Source of the DNA: Anaerofilum sp. An201 | GTDB lineage: Bacteria; Bacillota; Clostridia; Oscillospirales; Ruminococcaceae | DNA length: 64,000 nt | Direction: 5' to 3' | NCBI RefSeq assembly: GCF_002160015.1 | Contig: NZ_NFJT01000001.1 | Span: forward strand, 243,995 to 307,994 | Shown: positions 41,614 through 50,617 of the stretch, in pieces | Layout of the letters: every line of letters begins with the position of its first letter | How positions within the stretch are numbered: position 1 is the first letter of the stretch | Notes under the pieces: generated by a model | Seen by the model: the letters and a program-made list of their open reading frames with translations, nothing else | The model's database searches: none | Told to the model about the DNA's origin: nothing | Program-made: the position numbers and the translations under genes

Positions 41614-42618
41614 TCAATACAGCAGCATGCCGAAGTAGGTGACGGTGCCGGGGCCGTTCGTGTAGGCGATCCCGGCGCGGGCAGCCAGCTCCGACACCTG
41701 GATCCCAAACCCTTCCAGCGATGGGAAGAGGGTTTCCGGCATCCGGCAGGGAGCGTGAGGGAAGGTGCACGGCTTGCAGCGAAGGCAGCCCTCGTTGGAC
41801 AGGAGAAGAAACGCGGGCACCGCAGGCTTCGCCAGCACATACAGCCGGTCGCACAGCTCCTTGAAAGCGCGGTGCCCGGCCTGCATCCCCTCGTAGTCGA
41901 AGGGGTCGTCCAGCGGATAGACCGCGCTGAACACCATCGCGTGCGCATACGCCAGACAGCGCGCCCGGCACTGCTCCGCTGTTCCCACGGCCGGCGGGCA
42001 GGCCCAGCTTTTGCCGTAGAGCCGGCAGGCATTGCCCTCGCAGATGCGGCGCACGCTCTCGTCGAACGGGATCTCGGCCGGGCGGACGATCCCGTGCTGG
42101 TGTATGCCGATGCCGCGCAGCGCCTGCGTGTGCAGCGGCAGCCCGCGCGCCCAGTCGCCCACCTCGGCCCAGGCGCTGCACAGCTTTTCAAAGCTCCAGG
42201 CCGCGTTGGCGGGGCTGGTGCTGGGCAGCTGCACCGCCTCGATGCCGGTGAGCGGCTGGTGGAATTTGACATAGAACCGATGGGCCGCCGCCCCGTTGCA
42301 GAACACCGCCTGCACCCCCAGCTGTTTGCACAGACCGGCCACGTCGTGGGGCGCCGCGTCGCGGATGGAGGCATCGGACGCCCCGGTGATGGTGCAGCTT
42401 TCCAGCGTGTCCCACAGGGCCAGGCCGCTCTCCACGATCAGCGCCTTTTTCTCCTCCACCGTGCGGGGCGTTTCCCGGCCGGTGAGGTGCGCCAGCAGCG
42501 GCCAGAACCGGTTGCGCGGGTGGCCGTAGTAGAAGCCGGTTCGCCAGCTCTCGGGGCTGGGCCAGGTGCCCAGAATCAGCGCGCGGGCGCTCTCTCCCGC
42601 CACCGGTGCAAAGCTCAT
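41614..42618 (-). CDS. Fusion: uracil-DNA-glycosylase superfamily (hypoxanthine type) plus DUF2284
   Basis: A single 334-residue frame. Residues 1 to about 160 are a family 6 (HDG/Mug-like) glycosylase that would excise deoxyinosine: ILGTWPS as motif A, FYYGHPRNRFWPLL, and LPSTSPANA as motif B. From about residue 175 the sequence is DUF2284, a predicted metal-binding module: CRLYGKSWACPPAVGT and CLRCKPCTFPHAPCRMPE, with eight or more Cys. The frame has no stop or plausible internal start at the junction. The ATG overlaps the stop of the HAD gene upstream, so it is the last gene of the pepT operon. Confidence 0.87.
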   Translation of the reverse strand: MSFAPVAGESARALILGTWPSPESWRTGFYYGHPRNRFWPLLAHLTGRETPRTVEEKKALIVESGLALWDTLESCTITGASDASIRDAAPHDVAGLCKQLGVQAVFCNGAAAHRFYVKFHQPLTGIEAVQLPSTSPANAAWSFEKLCSAWAEVGDWARGLPLHTQALRGIGIHQHGIVRPAEIPFDESVRRICEGNACRLYGKSWACPPAVGTAEQCRARCLAYAHAMVFSAVYPLDDPFDYEGMQAGHRAFKELCDRLYVLAKPAVPAFLLLSNEGCLRCKPCTFPHAPCRMPETLFPSLEGFGIQVSELAARAGIAYTNGPGTVTYFGMLLY

Positions 42619-43412
42619 GCCTCGCCTCCGAAGATCTCGTTCAGTATGGTGGCCAGGCCGTCCTCCCGCACGTCGGGCGCAACGCGGTCGGCCACGGCCT
42701 TCAGTGCATCGGAAGCGTTCGCCATCGCGATGCCGCAGCCGGCCATCTCCAGCATCTCCAGATCGTTCAGGCCGTCGCCCACCGCGATGGTGTCGGCCGG
42801 GTCGATGCCCAGCTGCCCCAGCAGACGGCGCAGGCCGTCGGCCTTGGTGTTCTCCGGCTTGTAGACGTCGTACAGGGTGGGGTCGTAGGGGGTGAAGCGC
42901 AGGCCGGGATATTTCTCCCCATAGGCCTTCACCGCCTCGAGCGGCATCGACACAAAGGCGGCGTAGGGCATGCTTTTCAGGTGGCGGTCCTGGTCCTCGC
43001 CGTCCAGCACATACTCGTTGTGGCCGGTGAGGGTGGCGTAGATGTCGTGCATCTGCTGGTATTCCACATACACATAGTAGGCGTCGTTGAAGCAGAAGGC
43101 CAGCGAATAGTCGTAGTCCTCGCAGAAATCCACCAGCGTGTACATCTGCTGCGGGGTGAAGAAATCTTCAAACAGCACCTTGCCGGCGCCGTCCAGGATC
43201 AGCGCGCCGTTGGTGTATACGCCGTAGTCGGGGCGGATGCCGCCCAGGATGGCGGGGGTGGCGGCGAACGAGGTGCGCCCGGTGGCCAGGATCACCGGGA
43301 TACCGCGTTTCTGCACCGCCTGCACCGCCTTCACCACAGCGGGGCTGGCACAGGGGGCGCCGTGCATGATCAGGGTGCCGTCGATGTCTAAGATCAGAGC
43401 TTTGCAGGGCAT
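42615..43412 (-). CDS. Cof-type HAD-superfamily (IIB) sugar-phosphatase-like hydrolase
   Basis: A 265-residue hydrolase. Motif I is LILDIDGTL, motif II LATGRT, motif III Lys in ENTKADGL, and motif IV VGDGLNDLEML. The large cap domain is of the Cof type. Substrate usually a sugar or nucleotide phosphate; not decidable here. GGAGGA precedes the ATG. Seventeen bases after pepT. Confidence 0.92.
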   Translation of the reverse strand: MPCKALILDIDGTLIMHGAPCASPAVVKAVQAVQKRGIPVILATGRTSFAATPAILGGIRPDYGVYTNGALILDGAGKVLFEDFFTPQQMYTLVDFCEDYDYSLAFCFNDAYYVYVEYQQMHDIYATLTGHNEYVLDGEDQDRHLKSMPYAAFVSMPLEAVKAYGEKYPGLRFTPYDPTLYDVYKPENTKADGLRRLLGQLGIDPADTIAVGDGLNDLEMLEMAGCGIAMANASDALKAVADRVAPDVREDGLATILNEIFGGEA

Positions 43413-43428
43413 ACATGTCCTCCGTTTG

Positions 43429-44643
43429 TCATTTGGAATACAGTTCGATGATGTTCAGCAGGATCTGCACCACCTGGTCCATCTGCTGGGCGCTGACGAA
43501 CTCGCACTCGCCGTGGCAGTTGAAATCGCCGGTGCCCAGGTTGGGGCAGGGCAGCCCCATAAAGGACAGCCGTGCGCCGTCGGTGCCGCCGCGCACCGGC
43601 ACGGTCACCGGCTGCGCGCCCGCTGCCAGGGTGGCGGCGCGGGCGTTTTCCACCAGATGGAAGTGGGGCAGGATCTTCTCCTCCATGTTGTAGTAGCTGT
43701 CGGTGATGGTCAGCTGCACGGTGCCTTCGCCCCAGCGCGCGTTGAGGAAATCGGCCGCGCGCCGCATCGTCTCTTTTCGCCGGGCGAACTTGGCGGCGTC
43801 GTGGTCGCGCAGGATATACTCCATGTGCGCCCTGGCGGGGGTGCCGCTGATCTCCTCCAGCATATAGAAGCCCTCGGTGCCCTCGGTGTGCTCGGGCGCT
43901 TCGCTGGCGGGCAGCAGGCCGTGCAGCTGGGTGGCCACCGTCAGGGCGTTCACCAGCAGGTTTTTGGCCGAGCCGGGATGCACCGAGAAGCCGGTGATCT
44001 CCAGCTTGGCGGAGGCGGCGTTGAAGTTCTGGTATTCGATCTCACCGGCCGCGCCGCCGTCCACCGTGTAGGCGAAATCGGCCCCGAAGCCCTCCACGTC
44101 GAACAGGTCGGCGCCTTCGCCGATCTCCTCGTCGGGGGTGAAGCCGATGCACAGCTTGCCGTGGGGCAGCTGCTCGGTCTGGATATGCTCAATGGCGGTG
44201 AGGATGTCGGCGATGCCGGCCTTGTCGTCGCCGCCCAGCAGGGTGGTGCCGTCGGTGGTCACGAGGGTGTGCCCCACCAGCGTGTCCATCACCGGGAACT
44301 GCCGGGGGCTCAGCACCTTTCCGCCGGCCGGCAGGGGGATGTCGCCGCCGGTGTACTCCACCACCTGCGGCTGCACGTTCTCGCCGCTGGCGCTGGGGGC
44401 GGTGTCCATATGGGCGATCAGGCCCAGCGCGGGCTTGTCCTCGCAGCCGGGGGTGGCGGGCAGGGTGCCGTAGACATAGCAGTGCTCGTCCACGCGGGCG
44501 TCGGCGATGCCCAGCTGTTTCATCTCCTCCACCAGCAGGCGGGCCAGGTCGAACTGGCGGGCGGTGGACGGATGGGTGCCGGTGCGGTCGCTGGAGGTGG
44601 TGTGCACCCGGGCGTATCGGATCAGGCGTTCGTATGCGCGCAT
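43429..44643 (-). CDS. pepT: Peptidase T (tripeptide aminopeptidase)
   Basis: A 404-residue M20B zinc exopeptidase that releases N-terminal residues from tripeptides in the cytoplasm. Motifs: LIAHMDTAPSA (first zinc His and catalytic Asp), LLGGDDKAGIA (bridging Asp), FTPDEEIGEGAD (catalytic and zinc Glu), AYTVDGG, and RGGTDGARLSFMGLPCPNLGTG. The frame is open upstream antisense to the glycan genes, but AAGGAG fixes the ATG at 44643. First gene of a three-gene operon. Confidence 0.95.
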   Translation of the reverse strand: MRAYERLIRYARVHTTSSDRTGTHPSTARQFDLARLLVEEMKQLGIADARVDEHCYVYGTLPATPGCEDKPALGLIAHMDTAPSASGENVQPQVVEYTGGDIPLPAGGKVLSPRQFPVMDTLVGHTLVTTDGTTLLGGDDKAGIADILTAIEHIQTEQLPHGKLCIGFTPDEEIGEGADLFDVEGFGADFAYTVDGGAAGEIEYQNFNAASAKLEITGFSVHPGSAKNLLVNALTVATQLHGLLPASEAPEHTEGTEGFYMLEEISGTPARAHMEYILRDHDAAKFARRKETMRRAADFLNARWGEGTVQLTITDSYYNMEEKILPHFHLVENARAATLAAGAQPVTVPVRGGTDGARLSFMGLPCPNLGTGDFNCHGECEFVSAQQMDQVVQILLNIIELYSK

Positions 44644-44698
44644 GAAAAATCCTCTCCTTTTCAAAGCGGGAAGATCCTCCCCACAGTATCTGTCTTTT

Positions 44699-44727
44699 AT
44701 TATACACAGTTTCGCGCCGGTTTTGAA
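44699..44727 (-). promoter_or_regulatory. pepT promoter
   Basis: Minus strand TTCAAA, 17-base spacer, TATAAT. Confidence 0.7.
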
Positions 44728-44795
44728 GGGGGGCGCATCGGCCGCATGTTTTGCATGCCGGGAGGAAAAACTCTTATAGAAAAGTGTCCCCGGCG

Positions 44796-44824
44796 TTGGA
44801 ATCGGCCGCAGGATGTGGTATAAT
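44796..44824 (+). promoter_or_regulatory. Promoter of the surface-glycan operon
   Basis: TTGGAA, 17-base spacer, TGG-TATAAT (extended -10). Confidence 0.8.
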
Positions 44825-44901
44825 TCCAATAGTTGTGACCATTTTCGCCCGCCGGCGCGCCGGTGCGGGGCGCTGTATATCAAACCAAAAGGAGCATTCG
44901 T

Positions 44902-45942
44902 ATGTCTATCTTTCACGGCAAGACCCTTCTGATCACCGGCGGCACCGGCAGCTTCGGCAACGCGGTGCTCAACCGCTTCCTCGACACCGACATCGGCGAG
45001 ATCCGCATCTTTTCCCGCGACGAGAAAAAACAGGACGACATGCGCCACGAATACCAGGCGCTCTGGCCGGAGGACGCCGGCAAGATCAAGTTTTATATCG
45101 GCGACGTGCGCAACATCGACAGCCTGCGCGACGCGGTGCGCGGGGTGGATTTCATCTTCCACGCGGCGGCGCTGAAGCAGGTGCCGTCCTGCGAGTTCTT
45201 CCCGATGGAGGCGGTGCGCACCAATGTGGAGGGCACCGACAACGTCCTCACCGCCGCCATCGACGCGGGCGTGAAGCGGATCGTCTGCCTGTCCACCGAC
45301 AAGGCGGCCTACCCCATCAACGCGATGGGCATCTCCAAGGCGATGATGGAGAAGGTCATCAGCGCCAAGGCGCGCAACGTCCCCGCCGAGCACACCACCA
45401 TCTGCTGCACCCGCTACGGCAACGTGATGTGCAGCCGCGGCAGCGTGATCCCGCTGTTCATCGAGCAGATCAAGAAGGGCGAGCCCATCACCATCACCGA
45501 CCCCCACATGACCCGTTTCCTGATGAGTCTGGACGAGGCGGTGGACCTGGTGCTGTTCGCCTTCGAGCACGCCCGTCCCGGCGACCTGTTCATCCAGAAG
45601 GCCGACGCCTGCACCATCGCCGACCTGGCCAAGGGCGTGCAGCAGCTGTTCGGCGATACCGGCACCCGCATCATCGGCACCCGCCACGGCGAGAAGCTGT
45701 ACGAGACCCTGATGACCCGCGAGGAGAAGCTGAAAGCCGAGGACATGGGCGGTTATTTCCGCGTTGCCGCCGACGGGCGCGACCTGAACTACGACAAATA
45801 CTTTGTGAAAGGTCAGGTGACCACCGAGGCTGAGGAAGCCTACACCAGCCACAACACCGTGCGCCTGGACGTGCAGGGCGTGGTGGACAAGCTGGTGAAG
45901 CTGGACTATATTCAGGAGGAGCTGCGCCATCATGAGCATTGA
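44902..45942 (+). CDS. fnlA: UDP-GlcNAc 4,6-dehydratase/5-epimerase, FnlA/CapE type
   Basis: First step from UDP-GlcNAc to UDP-L-FucNAc. The 346-residue SDR protein shows the NAD loop ITGGTGSFGNAV and FHAAALKQVPSCEFFPMEAVRTNVEGT. The usual catalytic YxxxK is replaced by MGISK as in the CapE/FlaA1 group. C-terminal HGEKLYETLMTREE is typical. The next two genes are the other FnlBC steps, which fixes the assignment. AAAAGGAG precedes the ATG; the stop overlaps the next gene by 11 bases. Confidence 0.9.
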   Translation: MSIFHGKTLLITGGTGSFGNAVLNRFLDTDIGEIRIFSRDEKKQDDMRHEYQALWPEDAGKIKFYIGDVRNIDSLRDAVRGVDFIFHAAALKQVPSCEFFPMEAVRTNVEGTDNVLTAAIDAGVKRIVCLSTDKAAYPINAMGISKAMMEKVISAKARNVPAEHTTICCTRYGNVMCSRGSVIPLFIEQIKKGEPITITDPHMTRFLMSLDEAVDLVLFAFEHARPGDLFIQKADACTIADLAKGVQQLFGDTGTRIIGTRHGEKLYETLMTREEKLKAEDMGGYFRVAADGRDLNYDKYFVKGQVTTEAEEAYTSHNTVRLDVQGVVDKLVKLDYIQEELRHHEH

Positions 45943-47068
45943 GAAAACCACCCCCGTTCTGGTCACCGGAGCGGGCGGATTTGTGGGCAAGAACCTGTGC
46001 GCCGAGCTGGCCGCCCGGGGCTTTGCCGAGATTCTGCGCTATGACATCGACACCCCGAAAGAAAAGCTGGCCGAGTACGCCGCCAAAGCGGGCTTTGTGT
46101 TCCATCTGGCGGGGGTGAACCGTCCCCAGGACCCCAGCGAGTTCTACGAAGGCAACCGCGGCCTCACCGAACAGCTGCTGCATCTGCTGCGCACGGCGGG
46201 CAACAAGGCGCCCGTCCTGCTCACCTCCAGCACCCAGGCCGCGCTGGACAACGACTACGGCAAGAGCAAGGCCGAGGCCGAGCAGCTGGTGTATGCCCAC
46301 GGCGAGGAGACCGGCAGCCCGGTGTATGTGTTCCGGCTGCCGGGCGTGTTCGGCAAATGGTGCCGCCCGGCCTACAACAGCGTGGTGGCCACCTTCTGCC
46401 ACAACATCGCGCACGGCCTGCCCATCGAGGTGCGGGACCCCGCCTATCCGCTGCCGCTGGTGTATATCGACGATGTGGTGCGCTGCTTTGTGAATGCGAT
46501 GCAGGGCGAGGTCCTCGCCGACCGCGGCAGGTATCCGGTCTGCCGTGTAAGCCCTGTATATACCGTCACGCTGGGACAGCTGGCCGACACCATCCGCTCT
46601 TTTAAAGAAAGCCGCGCCACCCTCGCCGTGCCCGACATGGGCGATGCGTTCACCGCCAAGCTCTACGCCGCCTACCTATCCTACCTGCCGGAGGACGGCT
46701 TCGCCTACGATCTCACCATGCACACCGACGACCGCGGCAGCTTCACCGAGTTCCTGCGCACGCCGGAGCGCGGGCAGGTGAGCGTGAACATCTCCCGCCC
46801 GGGCATCGTCAAGGGCAACCACTGGCACCACACCAAGAACGAGAAGTTCCTGGTGGTGAAGGGGGAGGGCGTGATCCGGTTCCGCAAGATCGGCACCGAC
46901 AAGGTGATCGAGTACCGGGTCAGCGGCGACAAACTGCGGGTGGTGGACATCCCCACCGGCTACACCCACAACATCGAGAACGTGGGCGAGGGCGAGATGG
47001 TGACCGTGATGTGGGCCAGCGAACCCTTCGACCCGAACCGTCCCGACACCTATTTTGAGAAGGTCTGA
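45932..47068 (+). CDS. fnlB: UDP-2-acetamido-2,6-dideoxy-hexulose reductase, FnlB/CapF type
   Basis: A 378-residue bifunctional enzyme. N-terminal SDR reductase (VLVTGAGGFVGKNL; YGKSKAEAEQL for YxxxK) is joined at about residue 250 to a cupin domain (TDDRGSFTEFLRTPERGQVSVNISRPG; GNHWHHTKNEKFLVVKGEG, with metal His). This two-domain form is the hallmark of CapF in the UDP-L-FucNAc pathway. It overlaps fnlA and is 13 bases before fnlC. Confidence 0.92.
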   Translation: MSIEKTTPVLVTGAGGFVGKNLCAELAARGFAEILRYDIDTPKEKLAEYAAKAGFVFHLAGVNRPQDPSEFYEGNRGLTEQLLHLLRTAGNKAPVLLTSSTQAALDNDYGKSKAEAEQLVYAHGEETGSPVYVFRLPGVFGKWCRPAYNSVVATFCHNIAHGLPIEVRDPAYPLPLVYIDDVVRCFVNAMQGEVLADRGRYPVCRVSPVYTVTLGQLADTIRSFKESRATLAVPDMGDAFTAKLYAAYLSYLPEDGFAYDLTMHTDDRGSFTEFLRTPERGQVSVNISRPGIVKGNHWHHTKNEKFLVVKGEGVIRFRKIGTDKVIEYRVSGDKLRVVDIPTGYTHNIENVGEGEMVTVMWASEPFDPNRPDTYFEKV

Positions 47069-47081
47069 GGAGGAAACACCC

Positions 47082-48224
47082 GTGGCACAGAAACTCAAGC
47101 TGATGACGATCGTGGGCACCCGGCCGGAGATCATCCGCCTGGCGGCCGTCATCAAGAAATGCGATCGATACTTCGAGCAGATCCTGGTCCACACCGGCCA
47201 GAACTACGACTACACCCTGAACGGCATCTTTTTCAAAGACCTCGGCCTGCGCGCGCCCGACCACTATCTCGACGCGGTGGGCGAGGACCTCGGCGAGACG
47301 ATCGGCAACATCATCGCCAAAAGCTATAAGCTGATGGTCCGGCTGCAGCCGGACGCGCTGCTGATCCTGGGCGACACCAACAGCTGCCTGTCCGCCATCG
47401 CGGCCAAGCGGCTGCACATCCCCATCTTCCACATGGAGGCCGGCAACCGCTGCTTCGACGAGTGTCTGCCCGAGGAGACCAACCGCCGCATCGTGGACCA
47501 TATTTCCGACGTGAACATGTGCTATTCCGAGCACGCCCGCCGCTATCTGAACGCCGAGGGCACCGCCCGCGAGCGCACCTATGTCACCGGCAGCCCGATG
47601 GCCGAGGTGCTGCGGGAGAACCTGCCCGCCATCGAACGGTCCGACGTGCTGCAGCGCCTGGGCCTCGAGCCGAAGAAATATATGCTGCTGAGCGCCCACC
47701 GCGAGGAGAACATCGACACCGAGCAGAACTTCACCGCGCTGTTCACCTCCATCAACGCGCTGGCGGAAAAATACGATATGCCCATCCTCTACTCCTGCCA
47801 TCCCCGCAGCCGCAAGCGGTTGGAGGCGCTGGGCTTTGTGCTGGACGAGCGGGTGCGCCTGCACGAGCCGCTCGGCTTCCACGACTACAACCACCTGCAG
47901 ATGAACGCCTACTGCGTGATCTCGGATTCCGGCACGCTGCCGGAGGAGTCCAGCTTCTACACCAGCATCGGCAAGCCGTTCCCGGCCGTCTGCATCCGCA
48001 CCTCCACCGAGCGCCCCGAGGCGCTGGACAAGGGCTGCTTCATCCTGGCGGGCATCACCGCCGGCGGCGTGGAGCAGGCGGTGGAGACCGCTGTGGCCAT
48101 GAACGAAAACGGCGACTACGGCATCCCCGTGCCCAACTATGTGGAGGACGTGTCCAATAAGGTGGTCAAGATCATCCAGAGCTATGTGGGCGTCGTGAAC
48201 AAGATGGTCTGGCGCAAATACTGA
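47082..48224 (+). CDS. fnlC: UDP-N-acetyl sugar 2-epimerase, FnlC/CapG type
   Basis: Final step, giving UDP-L-FucNAc. A 380-residue non-hydrolysing 2-epimerase: TIVGTRPEIIRLAAVI, HTGQNYDYTLNGIFFKDL, HMEAGNRCFDECLPEETNRRIVDH, and ISDSGTLPEESSF. The start is a GTG eight bases after AGGAGG; an upstream in-frame codon exists but would overlap fnlB without an SD. Confidence 0.9.
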   Translation: MAQKLKLMTIVGTRPEIIRLAAVIKKCDRYFEQILVHTGQNYDYTLNGIFFKDLGLRAPDHYLDAVGEDLGETIGNIIAKSYKLMVRLQPDALLILGDTNSCLSAIAAKRLHIPIFHMEAGNRCFDECLPEETNRRIVDHISDVNMCYSEHARRYLNAEGTARERTYVTGSPMAEVLRENLPAIERSDVLQRLGLEPKKYMLLSAHREENIDTEQNFTALFTSINALAEKYDMPILYSCHPRSRKRLEALGFVLDERVRLHEPLGFHDYNHLQMNAYCVISDSGTLPEESSFYTSIGKPFPAVCIRTSTERPEALDKGCFILAGITAGGVEQAVETAVAMNENGDYGIPVPNYVEDVSNKVVKIIQSYVGVVNKMVWRKY

Positions 48225-48244
48225 GTTTGAAAGGGAGGGCGGAT

Positions 48245-49471
48245 ATGCCCCGTATCCTTGTTGTGAGCCAGCACTACTGGCCTGAAAATTTCCGCGTCAC
48301 CGACCTGTGCGAGGGCTTCGTCTCCCGCGGGGTGGAGGTGGACGTGCTGTGCGGTCTGCCCAACTATCCGCTGGGCAACTGGTTCCCGGGCTATTCCTAC
48401 ACCGCCCCCCGCCGCGAGACCCGCAACGGTGTGCAGCTCATCCGCGCCGGCGAGATCCCCCGCAAGGGCAACACCGGCCCGATGATCTTTCTCAACTATG
48501 TGTCGTGGCCGCTGCTGGCGCTGTTCAGCCTGCCGCGCCTGAAGGGGAAATACGACGCTGTGCTGTGCTATAACACCAGCCCGGTGCTGATGAGCTTTCC
48601 CGCCATTTTGTATGCGAAGCTGCGCCGCGTGCCGCTGACCAACTATGTGCTGGACATCTGGCCGGAAAACCTCTATTCGGTGCTGAACATCCAGAGCCGC
48701 CCGCTGCGCGCCATCGCGCAGGCGGTGAGCAACTGGCACTACCGCCGCGCCGACCGCCTGATCGCCATGAGCGGTTCGCTCCGCCGCCGCCTGGCCCAGG
48801 TGGGCAAAAAGCCGGAGGAGGAGATCGCGGTGATCCCGCAGTACTGCGAGGATTTCTACGCCCGGCCGGCCGACCCGTCGGCGCTGCAAAAAGAGCTGGG
48901 CGAGGCGTTCTGGCTGGTGTTCACCGGCAATTTCAGCCCGGCCCAGAGCCTCGAAACGGTGATCCGGGCCGTCTGCATCGCCCGGCAGCAGGGCCTTGCA
49001 AATCTGCGTCTGTTGCTGGTGGGCGACGGCATGAGCCGCCCCGCGCTGGAGAAGCTGGTGCAGGAAGAGGGGGCGGGCGATTTCATCACCTTCTACGGCA
49101 GCGTGCCGCCCACCCGCATCCCGGAGTTCTGCGCGCTGGCAAGCGGCCTTGTCTGCCCGCTGTCGGACAGCCCCGACCTCGGCATGACGGTGCCGGCCAA
49201 GCTGGCCAGCTATATGGCAAGCGGGCGCCCGGTGCTGGCCAGCATCACCGGCGAGGGGGCCAAAGCGGTGGAGAACGCGCAGTGCGGCTATGCTTCCCCC
49301 GCCTGCAACGCCGAAGCGCTGGCGGAGAACATCGTCCGGCTCTGCCATGCGCCGGAGGAGGAGCGCCGGCAGATGGGCGAGAATGCCCGCCGCTGGTACC
49401 GCGAGCACTACCGCCGCGACAGGCTGCTGGAGCAGCTGCTGCGGTTTACATTGGAGGGCACAGCCGAGTAA
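48245..49471 (+). CDS. Family 4-type glycosyltransferase, WbuB-like (probable L-FucNAc transferase)
   Basis: A 408-residue GT-B enzyme. VVSQHYWPENFRVTDL and NYPLGNWFPGY at the N-terminus and SDSPDLGMTVPAKLASYMASGRPVLAS at the donor site match the WbuB group, which in E. coli and others transfers L-fucosamine. It directly follows fnlABC, so L-FucNAc as the donor sugar is a strong inference. GGGAGGG precedes the ATG. Confidence 0.85.
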   Translation: MPRILVVSQHYWPENFRVTDLCEGFVSRGVEVDVLCGLPNYPLGNWFPGYSYTAPRRETRNGVQLIRAGEIPRKGNTGPMIFLNYVSWPLLALFSLPRLKGKYDAVLCYNTSPVLMSFPAILYAKLRRVPLTNYVLDIWPENLYSVLNIQSRPLRAIAQAVSNWHYRRADRLIAMSGSLRRRLAQVGKKPEEEIAVIPQYCEDFYARPADPSALQKELGEAFWLVFTGNFSPAQSLETVIRAVCIARQQGLANLRLLLVGDGMSRPALEKLVQEEGAGDFITFYGSVPPTRIPEFCALASGLVCPLSDSPDLGMTVPAKLASYMASGRPVLASITGEGAKAVENAQCGYASPACNAEALAENIVRLCHAPEEERRQMGENARRWYREHYRRDRLLEQLLRFTLEGTAE

Positions 49472-49514
49472 GCGCCTTTGCCCGGACGCAATTCTCACGA
49501 AAGAGGTGGACCTT

Positions 49515-50225
49515 CTGAAAACTCTGGTCATCATCCCCTGTTACAACGAGCAGGACAACATCCTGCAAACGGTGCGCCAGCTGCAAACCGACTGCCCCGA
49601 GGCCGACTATCTGGTGGTGAACGACTGCTCCACCGACCAAAGCCTCGAGGTGCTGCGCAAAAACGGCCTGCACCACATCAACCTGCCCTGCAACCTGGGC
49701 ATCGGCGGCGGTGTGCAGGCCGGGTACATGTATGCGCGGGAAAACGGATATGATATTACCGTGCAGATGGACGGCGACGGCCAGCACGACCCCGCCTATC
49801 TGCGCGCTGTCATCGCGCCGGTCCAGGCAGGGGAGGCGGATATGTGCATCGGCAGCCGTTTCCTCGAGAAAAAAGGCTTCCAGACCAGCTTTGCGCGCCG
49901 TGCGGGCATCCGGTTCCTCAGCGTGCTCATCCGCCTGCTCACCGGCAGCCGGGTGCTGGACGTCACCAGCGGATACCGCGCCTGCGGCAAGCGGCTCACC
50001 GCCTTTTATGCCGACCACTACGCCCAGGACTATCCCGAACCCGAAGCCATCGTGGCGGCGGTGCTGGGCGGTTTCACGGTGCGGGAGGTGCCGGTGGAGA
50101 TGAAGGAGCGCCAGGGCGGCGTGTCGTCGATCCGGGCGTTTTCCAGCATATACTATATGATCAAGGTCAGCCTTGCGCTGATCGTATACCGCATGACGGT
50201 ATCCCGAAAAAAGGGGGAAAGATAA
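49515..50225 (+). CDS. Family 2 glycosyltransferase (polyprenyl-phosphate type), apparent CTG start
   Basis: A 236-residue GT-A enzyme: KTLVIIPCYNEQDNI, VVNDCSTDQS, and QMDGDGQHDPAYL (DxD). The C-terminus has one or two membrane-associated stretches. No ATG, GTG with SD, or TTG fits. AAGAGGTGG lies just upstream and the family usually opens MKTLVIIPAYNE, which places the start at a CTG (the GTG at 49506 sits inside the SD). DUF2304 follows at once, the usual partner of this kind of enzyme in making lipid-linked sugars. Confidence 0.85.
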   Translation: MKTLVIIPCYNEQDNILQTVRQLQTDCPEADYLVVNDCSTDQSLEVLRKNGLHHINLPCNLGIGGGVQAGYMYARENGYDITVQMDGDGQHDPAYLRAVIAPVQAGEADMCIGSRFLEKKGFQTSFARRAGIRFLSVLIRLLTGSRVLDVTSGYRACGKRLTAFYADHYAQDYPEPEAIVAAVLGGFTVREVPVEMKERQGGVSSIRAFSSIYYMIKVSLALIVYRMTVSRKKGER

Positions 50226-50226
50226 A

Positions 50227-50601
50227 ATGCCGGAACCTTTGCAGCTGTGGCTGCTGCTGGGCAGCGCCGCCTATCTGGCCGTGATCTTCTTTATGCTCAA
50301 AACCCGCAAGCTGACGGTGAAATATGCGCTGGTATGGCTGCTTTCGGGCTTTGTGCTGGTGGTGTTCGCGGCGGTGCCGTATGTGGTGTATGTGCTGCGG
50401 GACCTTTTGTCGGTGGAGATGCCGTCGAACCTTGTGTTCGCGATGGTGATCGGCTTTATGCTGCTGATCCTGCTCAGCCTGTCGGCGGCGATCACCAGCT
50501 TTGCCGAGCGCATCCGCCGTCTCACCCAGACGGTGGCCATCCTGGAAGAGCGCATCCGCCGGTTGGAGGGGGAGAGCACGCCCCCGTCCCACGAAACATG
50601 A
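50227..50601 (+). CDS. DUF2304 membrane protein
   Basis: A 124-residue protein with three membrane helices (about residues 5-22, 34-56, 68-90), then a basic heptad-like C-terminal helix (ERIRRLTQTVAILEERIRRLEGE) that could form a coiled coil. DUF2304 proteins are regularly coded next to family 2 glycosyltransferases and likely anchor or regulate them. One base separates the two genes here. Confidence 0.87.
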   Translation: MPEPLQLWLLLGSAAYLAVIFFMLKTRKLTVKYALVWLLSGFVLVVFAAVPYVVYVLRDLLSVEMPSNLVFAMVIGFMLLILLSLSAAITSFAERIRRLTQTVAILEERIRRLEGESTPPSHET

Positions 50602-50617
50602 TCTGTGAGGAGGACGC

